Assembly (NCBI GenBank): GCA_030686995.1
Contig: CM060707.1
Coordinates: 84,864,472-84,928,471 of the forward strand
DNA from: Artemisia argyi
Lineage: Eukaryota > Streptophyta > Magnoliopsida > Asterales > Asteraceae
Reading direction: 5' to 3'
DNA length: 64,000 bases
The position numbers were made by a program, and so were the translations under genes. Below are positions 11,306 through 21,654 of this stretch, piece after piece; position 1 is the first letter of the stretch, and every line of letters begins with the position of its first letter. The notes under the pieces were generated by a model. The model saw only the letters and a list, made by a program, of their open reading frames with translations. It was not told where the DNA came from and ran no database searches.

Positions 11306-14300
11306 GATCATCCTTTGAAAAGTACTGAAGTAGGTATTGTTGATAGTGGTTGTTCTAGAAGTATGTCAGGGAACAAGGACAAGATGCATGACTTTGTGCC
11401 CATAGAAGGAGGAGGCACTGTAACTTTTGGTGGTGGAGATGGCAAAATTACAGGGAAAGGAACTATTAAGACACCCTTGTTAGATTTTGAAAATGTTTAT
11501 TATGTGAAGGAACTGGAGCATTTTAATCTATTCTCTGTATCACAAATTTGTGACACTAAGAATAAGGTTTTCTTCTCTGAAGATGAGTGTCTTGTACTCT
11601 CCAAGGACTTCAAACTTCCAGAAGACACAACTGTTTGGCTGAGAGTTCCTAGAACCTTCAACTTGTACACATTCAATCTGAATGATGTCAAGCCAGAAGG
11701 TGATCTAACATGTTTGGTGGCCAAAGCTTCCCTGGATGAATCTACCAAATGGCATAGGAGAATGGCTCATGTGAATTACAAGACTATCAACAAGTTGTCT
11801 AAACTTGGTCTTGTTCAGGGCCTTCCTTCTAAACTCTTCACCAATGAACACAACTGTATTACTTGCAACAAGGGGAAGCAACACAGAGCCTCTTACAAAG
11901 CCATCAAAGCTGTGAGCACCATTTCAGAACCTCTTCAGTTGCTGCACATGGATCTATTTGGTCCAACTCCTATCAGAAGTATTGATCACAAGTACTTCTG
12001 CCTGGTTATCACAGATGATTTTAGCAGGTTTTGCTGGGTATTCTTTCTAAAAACTAAAGATGAAACAACTCCTATTTTGAAAGAATTCATCATTTTAATT
12101 GAAAACCAGCTTAATAAAAAGGTTAAAGGAATTAGGTGTGACAATGGGACATAATTCAAAAATGTTGTTTTCATAGAATTCTGTAAGTCTAGAGGGATTA
12201 GAAGGGACTATAGTACTCCAAGGATCCCACAACAAAATGGGGTTGCTGAAAGGAAAAATAGAACCCTCATTGAGGCAGCAAGATCCATGCTTGCAGACTC
12301 CAAATTACCCACTATGTTTTGGACTGAAGCAGTAAGTACTGCTTGTTATGTCTTAAACAGGGTATCTATCACTAGACATCATGTCAAGACACCTTATGAA
12401 CTTCTCACTGGGAAAGTTCCAGACATACATTACCTTAAACCTTTTGGATGCAAAGTGACCATTTTGAATACTGCTGATATACTGGGTAAGTTTGATGGGA
12501 AAGCTGATGAGGGATATATAGTGGGCTATTCAGCTCATAGCAAGGCCTATAGGGTTTATAATCTGAATGCCAAAAGGATAGAAGAGACCCTTAATCTTAG
12601 ATTTCTTGAAGATCAGCCTAATACTCAGGGACAAGGCCATTCTTGGTATTTTGACCTAGATTATTTGACTGACTATTTGGGTTATACTAGACATGCTTCT
12701 AATCCTAATGCAGGTACCAAAGATCCTGACTCTAACCCTGCAGGTTCCATGGATGATGACTCAGACTATGAATCTGAGCCAGAAGAACATACCATTGTTG
12801 TACCATCTTTTCCACCTAACCATTTTATAGGTAATCACTCTGCTGCTGAACAAGATGATGAGTCACATTATGCAGAGGATCTTGCAAGACTGCAGAAGCA
12901 AGAACATGCTGCTACTAAGGAAGCTCAGAAACTCCATGAAAAGGTTACACAAGAGACTGAAGCTATCCTACATCAATCAGCACAAGCAGTCAGTGGAAAC
13001 AAGGATACTGCTGACGATTCTACTGAAGGCACACCTATTCCCACTGATAAGGTCATAGATGCTGATGCTAATGATGCTCACTCTCCCCTTTCTACTGAAG
13101 TGTCTGCAGACTTTGAGAAGCCCTTTACAAGATTTCCATGTCCTTCTGATCTTGGGAATTATCAGCCAAAGCCTGGCCTATTTCACTCAGCTTCTTATGA
13201 TACTGAGTTTGGGCCTACAGTCAACAACCTTGATGCCACAATTGATGTTCACCCTACAGCAACTAAAAGGATTCATAATGCTCATCCCCTATCAAAGATT
13301 ATTGGAGATCCTAAAGATCCTGTTAGAACTAGAAGCACTGTAAAGAATACAAAATATGGTGAAGTTGCTTTCATCTCTTATGTCTACAATCAAAAGAGGA
13401 ACAATCACACAGACTTCAAACATTGTCTGTTTGCATGCTTTCTTTCTCAGATTGAGCCAACTAGTGTTCCTCAAGCACTGGCTGATTCAAGCTGGCTTGA
13501 AGCAATGCAAGATGAGATGCTGCAATTTAAGAATCAGCAGGTTTGGATATTGGTTCCTCTTCCTGATGGTAAATATGCCATTGGGACAAAATGGATTTTG
13601 AAGAATAAAAGAGATGCAAGGGGGATTGTGGTGAAGAACAAAGCTAGACTGGTGGCTCAAGGGTTTAGACAATAGGAAGGCATTGACTATGATGAAGTCT
13701 TTGCACCTGTGGCCAGAGTTGGAGCAATTCGGATATTTTTGGCCTATGCCTCTTATATGGGCTTTATGGTTTATCCGATGGATGTTAAAGGTGCTTTCTT
13801 ATATGGTGAGATTGAAGAGGAGGTTTATGTGACTCAACCCAAGGGATTTGAAGACCCTGATCATCCTGAGTATGTGTACAAGGTTGTCAAAGCTCTCTAT
13901 GGACTTCATCAAGCTCCCAGAGCTTGGTATGCTAGACTTTCCACATTTTTGCTGAAGAATGGCTACAGAAGAGGTGCCATTGACAAGACTCTATTCCTCA
14001 AGAAAGATTCTAGGGATATTATTCTTGTGCAGGTGTATGTGGATGATATTATCTTTGGTTCAACCAAAGAAGCATGGTGTAGAGAGTTTGAGGATCTGAT
14101 GAAGGGAGAATTTCAAATGAGTGCCATGGGAGAACTCACTTTCTTTTTGGGTTTACAGGTTCAGCAGAAACCTGATGGTATTTTCATACATCAGGAGAAA
14201 TATGTAAAAGATATGTTGTCCAAGTTTGCTATGGAGAATGTCAGGACTGCCACTACTCCCTATGAGGCTCCCAAACCAAAGAACAATCTTGATCCTGATC

Positions 14301-14977
14301 TCCCTGTGAATGTTCATTTATACAGGTCAATGATTGGTTCTTTGATGTATTTGACTGCCTCAAGACCTGATATTACATTTGTTGTGAGTGCATGTTCAAG
14401 GCACCAAGTCACTCCACTTACCTCTCACTTGAATGCTGTCAAAAATATTTTTAAGTACCTAAAAGGCCAACCCAAATTAGGTCTTTGGTATCCCAAAGAG
14501 TCTCCATTTCAGCTAGCAGCTTATAGTGATAGTGACTATGCTGGAGCAAATTTGGATAGAAGATCCACAACTGGAGGTTGCCAATTCCTTGGAAGAAGAC
14601 TGATTTCTTGGCAATGCAAGAAACAGACCATTGTTGCTACCTCTACTACTGAAGCAGAGTATGTTGTTGCTGCCAATTGTTGTGGACAGGTTCTATGGAT
14701 TCAGAATCAATTGCTGGATTATGGGTATAACTTTATGAACACTACCATTTTCATTGACAATCAAAGTACCATTTGTATTGTTAAAAATCCAGTTTTTCAT
14801 AATAGAACCAAACATATTGAAATCAGGCACCACTTTATAAGGGATGCTTATGAGAAACATTTGGTTAAAGTGGTAAAAATTCACACAGATGAGAATGTGG
14901 CAGATTTGTTAACCAAAGCATTTGATGGACCAAGGTTTCAATATTTAGTGGTCCATATTGGAATGCTTAACCCTTAA
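11306..14977 (+). pseudogene. Copia-1 pol: protease, integrase, reverse transcriptase, RNase H
   Basis: One frame carries the complete copia set: protease DSGCS near 11342; GAG pre-integrase with WHRRMAH and the His/Cys zinc-binding residues; integrase with HMDLFGP, CDNG and NGVAERKN around the three acidic residues; a spacer; RT with QAPRAWY and YVDD (14036-14047); RNase H with SDSDYAG, TTEAEY and ADLLTKAF. There are two in-frame stops: TAA at 12152-12154 right after the second catalytic Asp, and TAG at 13673-13675 between spacer and RT. The rest of the frame is open and well conserved, so the damage is recent or the element moved using proteins from elsewhere. It starts directly after a TAG that ends an intron-like tract at 11260-11305. 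Confidence 0.9.
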
Positions 14978-14986
14978 CTGCAAAGT

Positions 14987-15017
14987 TTAAGGGGAGGCAT
15001 ATGCCTCAGGGGAGGAT
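14987..15017 (+). other. internal polypurine-tract-like pair around a CATATG palindrome
   Basis: Directly after the pol stop comes AAGGGGAGG, then the palindrome GGCATATGCC, then CAGGGGAGGAT. The true PPT next to the 3' LTR (TTAGGGGAGGAT) is 5.7 kb away. The position fits an ancestral or duplicated PPT, as in Sireviruses. Confidence 0.6.
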
Positions 15018-15403
15018 AATGAGTGTAAACTTTGTAGATTTGTATAAGTTGTATAATTTCTGAGTTTTAACACTAACCCACTAATAGTTTTGCAAGTTGT
15101 TTGGTGTATTTGCATGTTTTATGTCTGTTTTACAGATGTTCTGAGATTGTAAGTTGTATGTTAAAGTCACCAAGAGCTCAAGTCAAAGGAATGAGGTCAA
15201 AAATGCTGAACATGGTTTCTTCTGATGAGTTGATTATGCCGAAGGTCTTACACAGTTGATTAATTAAGAAGATCTTTTCATTCATTCAAAGAAACAAGTT
15301 ACAGCTTAAATTCATAGTTCCAACTGAATTACAATGATCATTCCTAAACATTTGGCTAATTAAGTACTACTAGCTTCTATCACTTATTACAAAATACTTG
15401 AGG

Positions 15404-15985
15404 CTATGACAAGTACAATGATGAAGCTGAAGATGAAAATGGAAAAAGAAGAGAAGGAAGACTGTGAAGATGCTCAAGTACCAAAGTCAAGAAAATACTC
15501 AAGAACTTTGGTCCATGGCAACATTCCTCAATCATGTACTTCAGCTTCTCCTTTCCCTTACGTATGATCTCAGCCTTCTTGCTCTGTCCAATATGTTCTT
15601 GATGAGGAAGACCAGGTCCTGGAGCAGGAAGATCCAACACCAAATTTTGTGATGTTGGAAGAGATGGATCCCTCTTACTTGATCTTGGTTGGGATCTCTC
15701 TGGTGTGGAAGGAGGAAGAAAGGTTGGATCTTCATTTTCTTCCTCTGAGGAGTCTTCATCAGAGGTATAGATGAAGGGAGAGACAAGCTCTCTCTCAGCA
15801 GGAATGGGTACATGGCTTGATTCACCCTTCCTATGAGCATTCCATTGTCTTTCTTGTGCATCCCATCGTTTCTCCAGTTCTCTTTCATAGTCGGAATCAT
15901 CAAGCTCCCATGGATATGGTGGTAAATCTTCTTCTGATGATGAAGTAGAGGAATTGTGATCTGAGGTTTCTGGGTTTGATGACAT
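15404..15985 (-). CDS. antisense ORF of Copia-1, 193 aa, unknown function
   Basis: This intact minus-strand frame starts at ATG 15985 (MSSNPETSDHNSS). It is acidic and serine-rich at the N-terminus (SSSEEDLPPYPWELDDSDYE, TSDEDSSEEENED), Pro/Ser-rich in the middle, and has a more hydrophobic C-terminus ending SSSASSLYLS. Upstream on its strand there is a gene-like leader: a TATA-like TTTATTTAATC at about 16068-16084 and AAACCCTAA shortly before the ATG. It opposes pol and diverges from the sense ORF at 16431. I do not recognise a domain. Antisense ORFs between pol and the 3' LTR are known in some plant retroelements. It could be a captured gene, an element regulator, or a chance frame, though the leader argues against chance. 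Confidence 0.55.
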   Translation of the reverse strand: MSSNPETSDHNSSTSSSEEDLPPYPWELDDSDYERELEKRWDAQERQWNAHRKGESSHVPIPAERELVSPFIYTSDEDSSEEENEDPTFLPPSTPERSQPRSSKRDPSLPTSQNLVLDLPAPGPGLPHQEHIGQSKKAEIIRKGKEKLKYMIEECCHGPKFLSIFLTLVLEHLHSLPSLLFPFSSSASSLYLS

Positions 15986-16430
15986 AATTTTGGTGGTGAA
16001 TTGGGTTTAATTGGGAAATTAGGGTTTGAAAGATGATTTGGGGTAAATTGGTGACTGAGATGTGATTTGGGGGTGATTAAATAAATCAAGTTTAGGCGTT
16101 ACGATAATTAATGCGAGTTGGGTGGCACAGTAAAACCAAGATATTGACCGAAGATATTTTTACTTTTGGTTGGTTTCTGCTGATGTTGACCATTCTTCAG
16201 CAGATTTGACTTTCATTTCTGCTGAAGGGTAAATTTTCAAATTGGAAGTTTTTGAATTACACGTCAGACTTGGTCAATAATTAGTTCCGATAATTTTGAC
16301 CACGATTGGGGAACTTCCAAATTTAACCCACTTTGCATATCTATTCCTAAACAAAATTATTCGATTATCACTCCACTTAAACGCATTATTCTCTGTGTAA
16401 TTCATAACCGTCTCACGCAAGTTCATTCAA
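15986..16430. promoter_or_regulatory. putative bidirectional promoter inside Copia-1
   Basis: These 445 bases separate the ATGs of two divergent ORFs. They hold five W-box cores (TTGACC/T: 16144-16149, 16186-16191, 16206-16211, 16296-16301, and reversed at 16272-16277), typical WRKY sites. They also hold CTGCTGA/TTCAGCAG motifs (about 16178-16227), the same as in the LTR, and TATA-like sites toward both sides. The promoter role is inferred from layout. Confidence 0.45.
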
Positions 16431-19400
16431 ATGGCACAACTCAAATTGAGAGGCGATCATAACAAGTATGCTATTCTGAAAAACGCAAAGGGACATGAAG
16501 AATTTGATTTAATGGTGGAGTTTCTACAAAGGTCGAAGATTCATTATGCTCTGACACATAGTCCCAATTTGGTGTGTGAATCATTGGTGAAGCAATTTTG
16601 GGCATCTGCTACTAAGAGATCTGACACAGAGATTGTTGCTGAGATTGATGGTGTAGAGTATGTGGTGACAGAAGGTTTGATTAGGACAAAGCTTCAGTTG
16701 GATGATGAGAATGGTGTGTATCATTCTAACACTGCAGAGATTCTTGCTGGGCTAAGGGAAGCTGGATATCAAAGTACTGATACATCCAAGTGGCACAAGA
16801 ATCAATTTTGTCCTAAGTGGAGGTATTTGGTGCATCTGCTGCTTCAATGTATAAGCAATAAGTGTGGTGGATGGAATCAATTCTCTCTGCAATTGGGTTG
16901 TGGTATTGTTTGTCTTTCTAAGGGTCTAACTTATAATTTTTCTAAGTTTATCTTTGATAATATGCTAGAAAATATTGATAAACAACAACATAAGTTTCTA
17001 ATGTACCCTAGATTCTTACAAATAATTTTAGACATAACCACTGAAAATAGAACCCATGTGCCTATTAAAAGTCTTGGTTCTAAGTTGTTTGCCTCAATGA
17101 AAACAAATTATAATGGGGAACATCACCCTATGTTAGAAGCTATGTTGCCACATGGCAATGATAATGTAGTTGAGGGTGATGATGCTGGTAATGTGCCTGC
17201 TCCTAATACTGCTGATGATGGTAATCCATCATCTTCTGGTGTTGCTGCTGATGGTAATCCTTCAGTGGTAATGGAGGAAGAGCCAGCTACAACTGCTGAA
17301 CCATTACCTGATTCTACTGACTTATCACCATCTACCCCTGTACATATGTCACCTAGTCCTACCATTTCACCAGCTCAGGATGCTCCAGCTGAGCAAATTC
17401 ATGAGTTTGAAGATAACTTTCAGCCTCTTGAACCTGAGATCACTAGACTGCATACACCTAGCCCTATGAGAGAGCCAACTAATGAAGGCTTTCCTAATGT
17501 TGTACATGAGTCTGTTTCTCCTGCTGGGTTCAATGAAGTTCCACTTACCAATGAGCAATCAGCTGGTAAAGCAGAGGACCCTATTACTATCACTTTTGTA
17601 TATGATTCACTTAGCAGGTACATGAAAATGACTGAAGATCTCCAAAAAGAGCTTGCTGATACCAGGACTACTCTTGGTAATGAAATTGAAAGTTTGAAAA
17701 GCAAGGTTCAAGATTTGGAGGCACAACTGAATCAACAGAATCAAAGTAAGGGTGGATTGGATTCTACTGAAGTTGCAAAGGAGGCAAATTTGGATTCTCT
17801 TGAGATTCTAGCTGAAGTTGCTAGACAGTCTCATGTTGTTCCTTCTAAAGCTGCTGAAGTACCTAAATCTAAACCAAAAATTTTATACGGCAGAAGAAGA
17901 AGTACAAGACAGTATTTGGCAAGGAAAGCTGCTGAATCTTCCAAAATGTCTAGTGGTGATGATGATGTGCTCATGACTGAAGCTACTGATATACTTCAGG
18001 AGAAACAATCACCAAGTGGTGTTGCTGCTGACAAATCTGCTGATAAAGGGAATACATCAGGAGAAGCATTCTTTGTAGCAGGGAAAGAATATTTGAATTC
18101 CCCTGTTCATCATTCATCTGAGAATCAACAAGTTTCTCCTGATAGAGAGGTTCAAGAAGTACCTGATGAACCTATGGAAGATTTGAGTGTTTCTCATGAT
18201 GATATTGCTGAAGGAACAGATGTGGACTTGGATGAGCTTGTCACAGCTGAAGACAGAGCTGCACAAGAAAATCTCTTCCAAGTATGGGAAGATTATAAGA
18301 AGAGTGCTAATATGGCTGAGGAACAGCAAGCCAAGATTGATGCAGCATATGAGTCTGTAACTCAAAGATATGTTTCTACTTTGCCTATTGAAAGACAAAG
18401 AGAATTGGATGCAGCTGTTCAAGAGTTTGATGAGTCAGATTGGCAGCAGATTGGAAAACAAGTGCTTGATAATTCTGATTTAGCTACAGACATCTTTGGT
18501 AAAAGAGTGAAAAAGCAAGACTGGGCTTCTGAAATTGTGAAAGTGATGAAGTTGAGGAAGAAGGTAGCAGATGAGTTAAAAGCTAAAGCTAAAAGAGATA
18601 AACCTATGACTCAAGCACAGCAGAAGGATTATATGAGACAATATGTGAAAAGCCAAAGCAGTTCTTTGTATAATAATGCTTGGTCTAAGAAACAAGTGTG
18701 GGCACTTCCATTTGACAAACTGGTTAAGATTTATAACAGAATCAAGGCTAGAAATGACAAAGCTGGAATGGGTGCTTCTAAGAATATTCCTTTACCTGAT
18801 ATTTCTGCTGATGTACCACATGTTGCTGCTTCATCTAATGTGGGTAAAGGAAAAGCTAAAGTGCTAGCAGAAGATCCTCCATCTAGAAAGAGAACCAGAA
18901 GACAACTGGAGCAGGAAAGATTCGGTGAAGAGGCTGCTAAGAGGTTAGAAGAGGAACAAAAAGCGGAACAAAAAGCTGAACTTGCAAGATTTCATGAGCT
19001 GAAGGTAAGAGAAGTTGAACTTCAAGCTGCTAGAAACAAACAGATAAGGAAGGCTATGGATGAACAATATGCATCTGCTGCACTTGAATCTTCTCAGGAT
19101 TCTACTGATGAACAATTGGATACTCCATCAATGGAAACTGATGCTGCAGAAGGTGATTCTGCTGAAGTTGAAGTTCATGCTGCTATTTATGTTCCTGGAA
19201 GAAGAGGCAAGAGAATGGCTAAAGTCAGATCTTCACATTCAACACAAAGTCTAATCAATGTGAATGCTTCTGATGCTTCATTTATAAGAGAAGGATTCCC
19301 TGATGATTGGCCTGAGGGAACTAGAGATGTTTTGGTTCACTGGGAGTTAAGTAAAAATGGTCAAGTTAATACCATTTACAGATTGGATAAAACTTTCATA

Positions 19401-19844
19401 TCCTTTACATTTCTTCAACAGATTCTACATCTTGTGGATCATCAGGATTTGGTCACTCTATATGAGTTGGTTCTTAAGTATTATGCAACTCATACTCCTG
19501 AAGGGTCTGGATTGTATTTTTTGGGTGATCTAAAAGTGTTGTTTGATTCTTCTACTCCCACTGGTGCAAGCTATGATATATGGAAGAACAATCAGAGATG
19601 GAAAGTTCAGAGTTGGAAGTTCTATCCTATGCCTTATGTTCATGTTTTGGAAACTACAACTGGTCTAAGGCTTATTATGGATCTTACCAAAAGATATCCT
19701 CTGAAAGTGTCTTTGATGGAGAAAATGCTACAACAAAAGTTGGAGATTCCTCCTGATCCAGTTGGGAATGCAAGGTTGTTTGCAGAATCTTTGGTGAAGG
19801 TCTTCAAACAAAGGATTAAGACTTCCAGAGCAGCTTCTGTTTAG
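16431..19844 (+). CDS. Copia-1 extra ORF, 1137 aa, intact, envelope-position protein of unknown function
   Basis: It lies between pol and the 3' LTR on the sense strand, where Sireviruses carry an optional extra or env-like ORF. ATG 16431 follows a leader-like sequence. Regions: an N-terminal domain (about residues 1-235; KIHYALTHSPNL, SLVKQFWASA, FLMYPRFLQIILDI) matching a protein family I recall from many composite-family transposons, sometimes mislabelled longin-like; an acidic Pro/Ser/Thr linker (240-390); a coiled coil (396-436); a basic patch GRRRSTRQYLARKAA (about 485-500); a second basic plus coiled region (SRKRTRRQLEQERFGEEAAK, about 813-880); and a conserved C-terminal domain (946-1137) with FPDDWPEGTRDVLVHWELS. 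I see no signal peptide or convincing membrane span, so a true envelope is doubtful. The basic patches suggest a nuclear or nucleic-acid role (inference). It is unbroken although gag and pol carry stops. Confidence 0.8.
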   Translation: MAQLKLRGDHNKYAILKNAKGHEEFDLMVEFLQRSKIHYALTHSPNLVCESLVKQFWASATKRSDTEIVAEIDGVEYVVTEGLIRTKLQLDDENGVYHSNTAEILAGLREAGYQSTDTSKWHKNQFCPKWRYLVHLLLQCISNKCGGWNQFSLQLGCGIVCLSKGLTYNFSKFIFDNMLENIDKQQHKFLMYPRFLQIILDITTENRTHVPIKSLGSKLFASMKTNYNGEHHPMLEAMLPHGNDNVVEGDDAGNVPAPNTADDGNPSSSGVAADGNPSVVMEEEPATTAEPLPDSTDLSPSTPVHMSPSPTISPAQDAPAEQIHEFEDNFQPLEPEITRLHTPSPMREPTNEGFPNVVHESVSPAGFNEVPLTNEQSAGKAEDPITITFVYDSLSRYMKMTEDLQKELADTRTTLGNEIESLKSKVQDLEAQLNQQNQSKGGLDSTEVAKEANLDSLEILAEVARQSHVVPSKAAEVPKSKPKILYGRRRSTRQYLARKAAESSKMSSGDDDVLMTEATDILQEKQSPSGVAADKSADKGNTSGEAFFVAGKEYLNSPVHHSSENQQVSPDREVQEVPDEPMEDLSVSHDDIAEGTDVDLDELVTAEDRAAQENLFQVWEDYKKSANMAEEQQAKIDAAYESVTQRYVSTLPIERQRELDAAVQEFDESDWQQIGKQVLDNSDLATDIFGKRVKKQDWASEIVKVMKLRKKVADELKAKAKRDKPMTQAQQKDYMRQYVKSQSSSLYNNAWSKKQVWALPFDKLVKIYNRIKARNDKAGMGASKNIPLPDISADVPHVAASSNVGKGKAKVLAEDPPSRKRTRRQLEQERFGEEAAKRLEEEQKAEQKAELARFHELKVREVELQAARNKQIRKAMDEQYASAALESSQDSTDEQLDTPSMETDAAEGDSAEVEVHAAIYVPGRRGKRMAKVRSSHSTQSLINVNASDASFIREGFPDDWPEGTRDVLVHWELSKNGQVNTIYRLDKTFISFTFLQQILHLVDHQDLVTLYELVLKYYATHTPEGSGLYFLGDLKVLFDSSTPTGASYDIWKNNQRWKVQSWKFYPMPYVHVLETTTGLRLIMDLTKRYPLKVSLMEKMLQQKLEIPPDPVGNARLFAESLVKVFKQRIKTSRAASV

Positions 19845-19885
19845 GGATATCATGTTGTATATTTGTTTTATTTTCTTATTATTAG

Positions 19886-19889
<4 letters not shown>

Positions 19890-19925
<36 letters not shown>
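19890..19925 (+). repeat. poly(A) run, 36 bases, 46 bases after the extra ORF
   Basis: An uninterrupted A36 follows a short T/A-rich 3' leader after the TAG of the extra ORF. It could be the tail of a captured cDNA or an expanded A-run. Confidence 0.9.
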
Positions 19926-19927
<2 letters not shown>

Positions 19928-20002
19928 AACTAACATTTTGTTATATGGTATTGTATCTATTGTATGCAGGTTTGGTTATCAACTTACCTGATGTTGACTA
20001 TT

Positions 20003-20460
20003 CCATCACAAAGTTGGCTAGTCCAAAGGGTACAGCTTTGGTAAAGACATATCAAATCTGTTGATAGCTGTAATGGTTTGCTCAAAACCATAGGGTTTTC
20101 AACTCACCCATGCTTTATTGCTGAGTAGTTGATATGGTTGTCAATTGACCATGGATTTTTCCTTTATGGATTCTGAATAATTGGCTAGCCCACATGTCTA
20201 TGGCTTGTGGTAAAGGCAGTGGAAAACCATATTTGGTAATCAGTTAACCAAGATGATTTTCATCAAAATAATTAGCTAGTCCTGAGCAAACGGCTACAGG
20301 TAATGACATCTCAAATCCGTTTATAGCTGATGATTTGCTCAAAATCATGTGGTTATCAGTGTACCTTAGAACACTTGGCTACTCCAGTAGTGATGGCTAT
20401 TGGTAAAGAGACATCAAATCCATTATTTTCAATGATTCACCTCTCACAGGAGTTAACACA
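20003..20460 (+). repeat. degenerate repeats in the Copia-1 3' region
   Basis: Phrases such as TTGGCTAGTCC, GGTAAAGACATATCAAATC, GATAGCTG and TTTGCTCAAAACCAT recur three times with drift (from about 20017, 20270 and 20377). This is noncoding. Confidence 0.5.
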
Positions 20461-20671
20461 CCTGGAAGTGATGAGAATAGTATGCAACTAATTTGTTTTG
20501 ATGTACATTAAGTCATTTGTTGCTGCAAAGAATGGAGCTTTCAAGTATTTGCTGATTATAGAGATTCTGCTGAAGATGATTCTTTGCTGGTGCTATCTAC
20601 TTACAATCCTCTTGGTATGTTATTTCCAAGATCTATCAAGAATCTTGAACTTAACCAGGTCAAATTCAAGA

Positions 20672-20682
20672 TTAGGGGAGGA
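20672..20682 (+). other. Copia-1 polypurine tract
   Basis: TTAGGGGAGGA lies directly before the 3' LTR, where plus-strand DNA synthesis is primed. Confidence 0.85.
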
Positions 20683-20683
20683 T

Positions 20684-21164
20684 TGTTGGGAATTCTGTTA
20701 AGTAAGAATTCTACTGACTGTTTCTACTGAAGGTTACTGCTGAAGAGCTGGTTCCTGCTGAAGCAGTGTATCTGCTGAAGACTAGTTTCAGTATTATTAG
20801 TTTCTGCGGATATAGTATTTCCGTATTTTATGTATTATAGTTTGGATATGCATGAGTTTATTTAGGAAGTGATAATGCATATCTTTTAGAAGTTTTAGAA
20901 TATAAGTTTCTTGTGAAACGGTTTAGGGTTCCTTGTGTATAAAAGGAACACACGATTATGTATTGTATTACGTTTTAGAAAACACTTTTATTATTATTTA
21001 AAAGATCCATAGAGGATCAAGAGTTCTTAGTATTACACTTGTATTTGTTTCCGCTTTAAAATACAAGTTACAGAGATTGTCTATTAGTGTGTTATTGATT
21101 ACAGTGACATAACTAACGATTCTAGAGTGCTCAAGAAGATCTATCAAGGTCTTATAGTTCAACA
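20684..21164 (+). repeat. Copia-1 3' LTR (481 bp)
   Basis: It matches the 5' LTR at all but five positions by my count: two G/A and one G/T change near the start, C/A in the ATATACG stretch, and A/T near the poly-A-rich centre. One of the four CTGCTGAAG motifs is changed to CTACTGAAG. Confidence 0.95.
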
Positions 21165-21654
21165 AGAACACTCTGATACCACTTGTTGAACTATAAGACC
21201 TTGATAGATCTTCTTGAGCACTCTAGAATCGTTAGTTATGTCACTGTAATCAATAACACACTAATAGACAATCTATGTAACTTGTATTTTAAAGCGGAAA
21301 CAAATACAAGTGTAATACTAAGAACTCTTGATCCTCTATGGATCTTTTTAATAATAATAAAAGTGTTTTCTAAAACGTAATACAATACATAATCGTGTGT
21401 TCCTTTTATACACAAGGAACCCTAAACCATTTCACAAGAAACGTATATTCTAAAACTTCTAAAAGATATGCATTATCACTTCCTAAATAAACTCATGCAT
21501 ATCCAAACTATAATACATAAAATACGGAAATACTATATCCGCAGAAACTAATAATACTGAAACTAGTCTTCAGCAGATACACTGAACCAGCTCTTCAGCA
21601 GTAACCTTCAGCAGAAACAGTCAGCAGAATTCTTACTTAACAGAATTCCCAACA
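21165..21654 (-). repeat. reverse-oriented LTR (471 bp) with 19-bp primer-site stub fused to Copia-1
   Basis: 21184-21654 is the reverse complement of the Copia-1 LTR, with three substitutions against the 5' LTR and a 10-base deletion that removes exactly one CTGCTGAAGC unit. 21165-21183, read on the minus strand, is AGTGGTATCAGAGTGTTCT: the spacer, 11 bases of the primer site and six extra bases. It abuts the end of the 3' LTR directly. TTTAT follows at 21655. Confidence 0.95.

Larger units (their letters stand above)
8000..21654 (+). mobile_element. Copia-1: Sirevirus-like Ty1/copia element plus fused reverse LTR
   Basis: The order is LTR, tRNA-Met primer site, gag, protease, integrase, reverse transcriptase, RNase H (copia order), PPT-like repeats, antisense ORF, sense extra ORF, PPT, LTR. 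The standard element ends at 21164. A further 490 bases (21165-21654) are a reverse-oriented LTR with its primer site. Only the outermost flanks match: TTTAT at 7995-7999 and at 21655-21659. Neither 21165-21169 nor 21179-21183 matches a duplication, so the composite probably integrated as one molecule. The two direct LTRs differ at 5 of 481 positions by my count. The tRNA-Met primer site, repeated PPTs and extra ORF fit the Sirevirus (Maximus/SIRE) lineage. Confidence 0.9.

Noticed and set aside
16431..19844. True viral envelope protein in Copia-1
   Set aside because: No signal peptide, convincing membrane span or furin-like layout is visible; basic patches and coiled coils point elsewhere.
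21184..21654. Reverse LTR as an independent solo-LTR insertion beside Copia-1
   Set aside because: Its own flanks (CCACT left, TTTAT right) do not match, while TTTAT matches the far left end of Copia-1, and a reverse primer site connects it to the 3' LTR.
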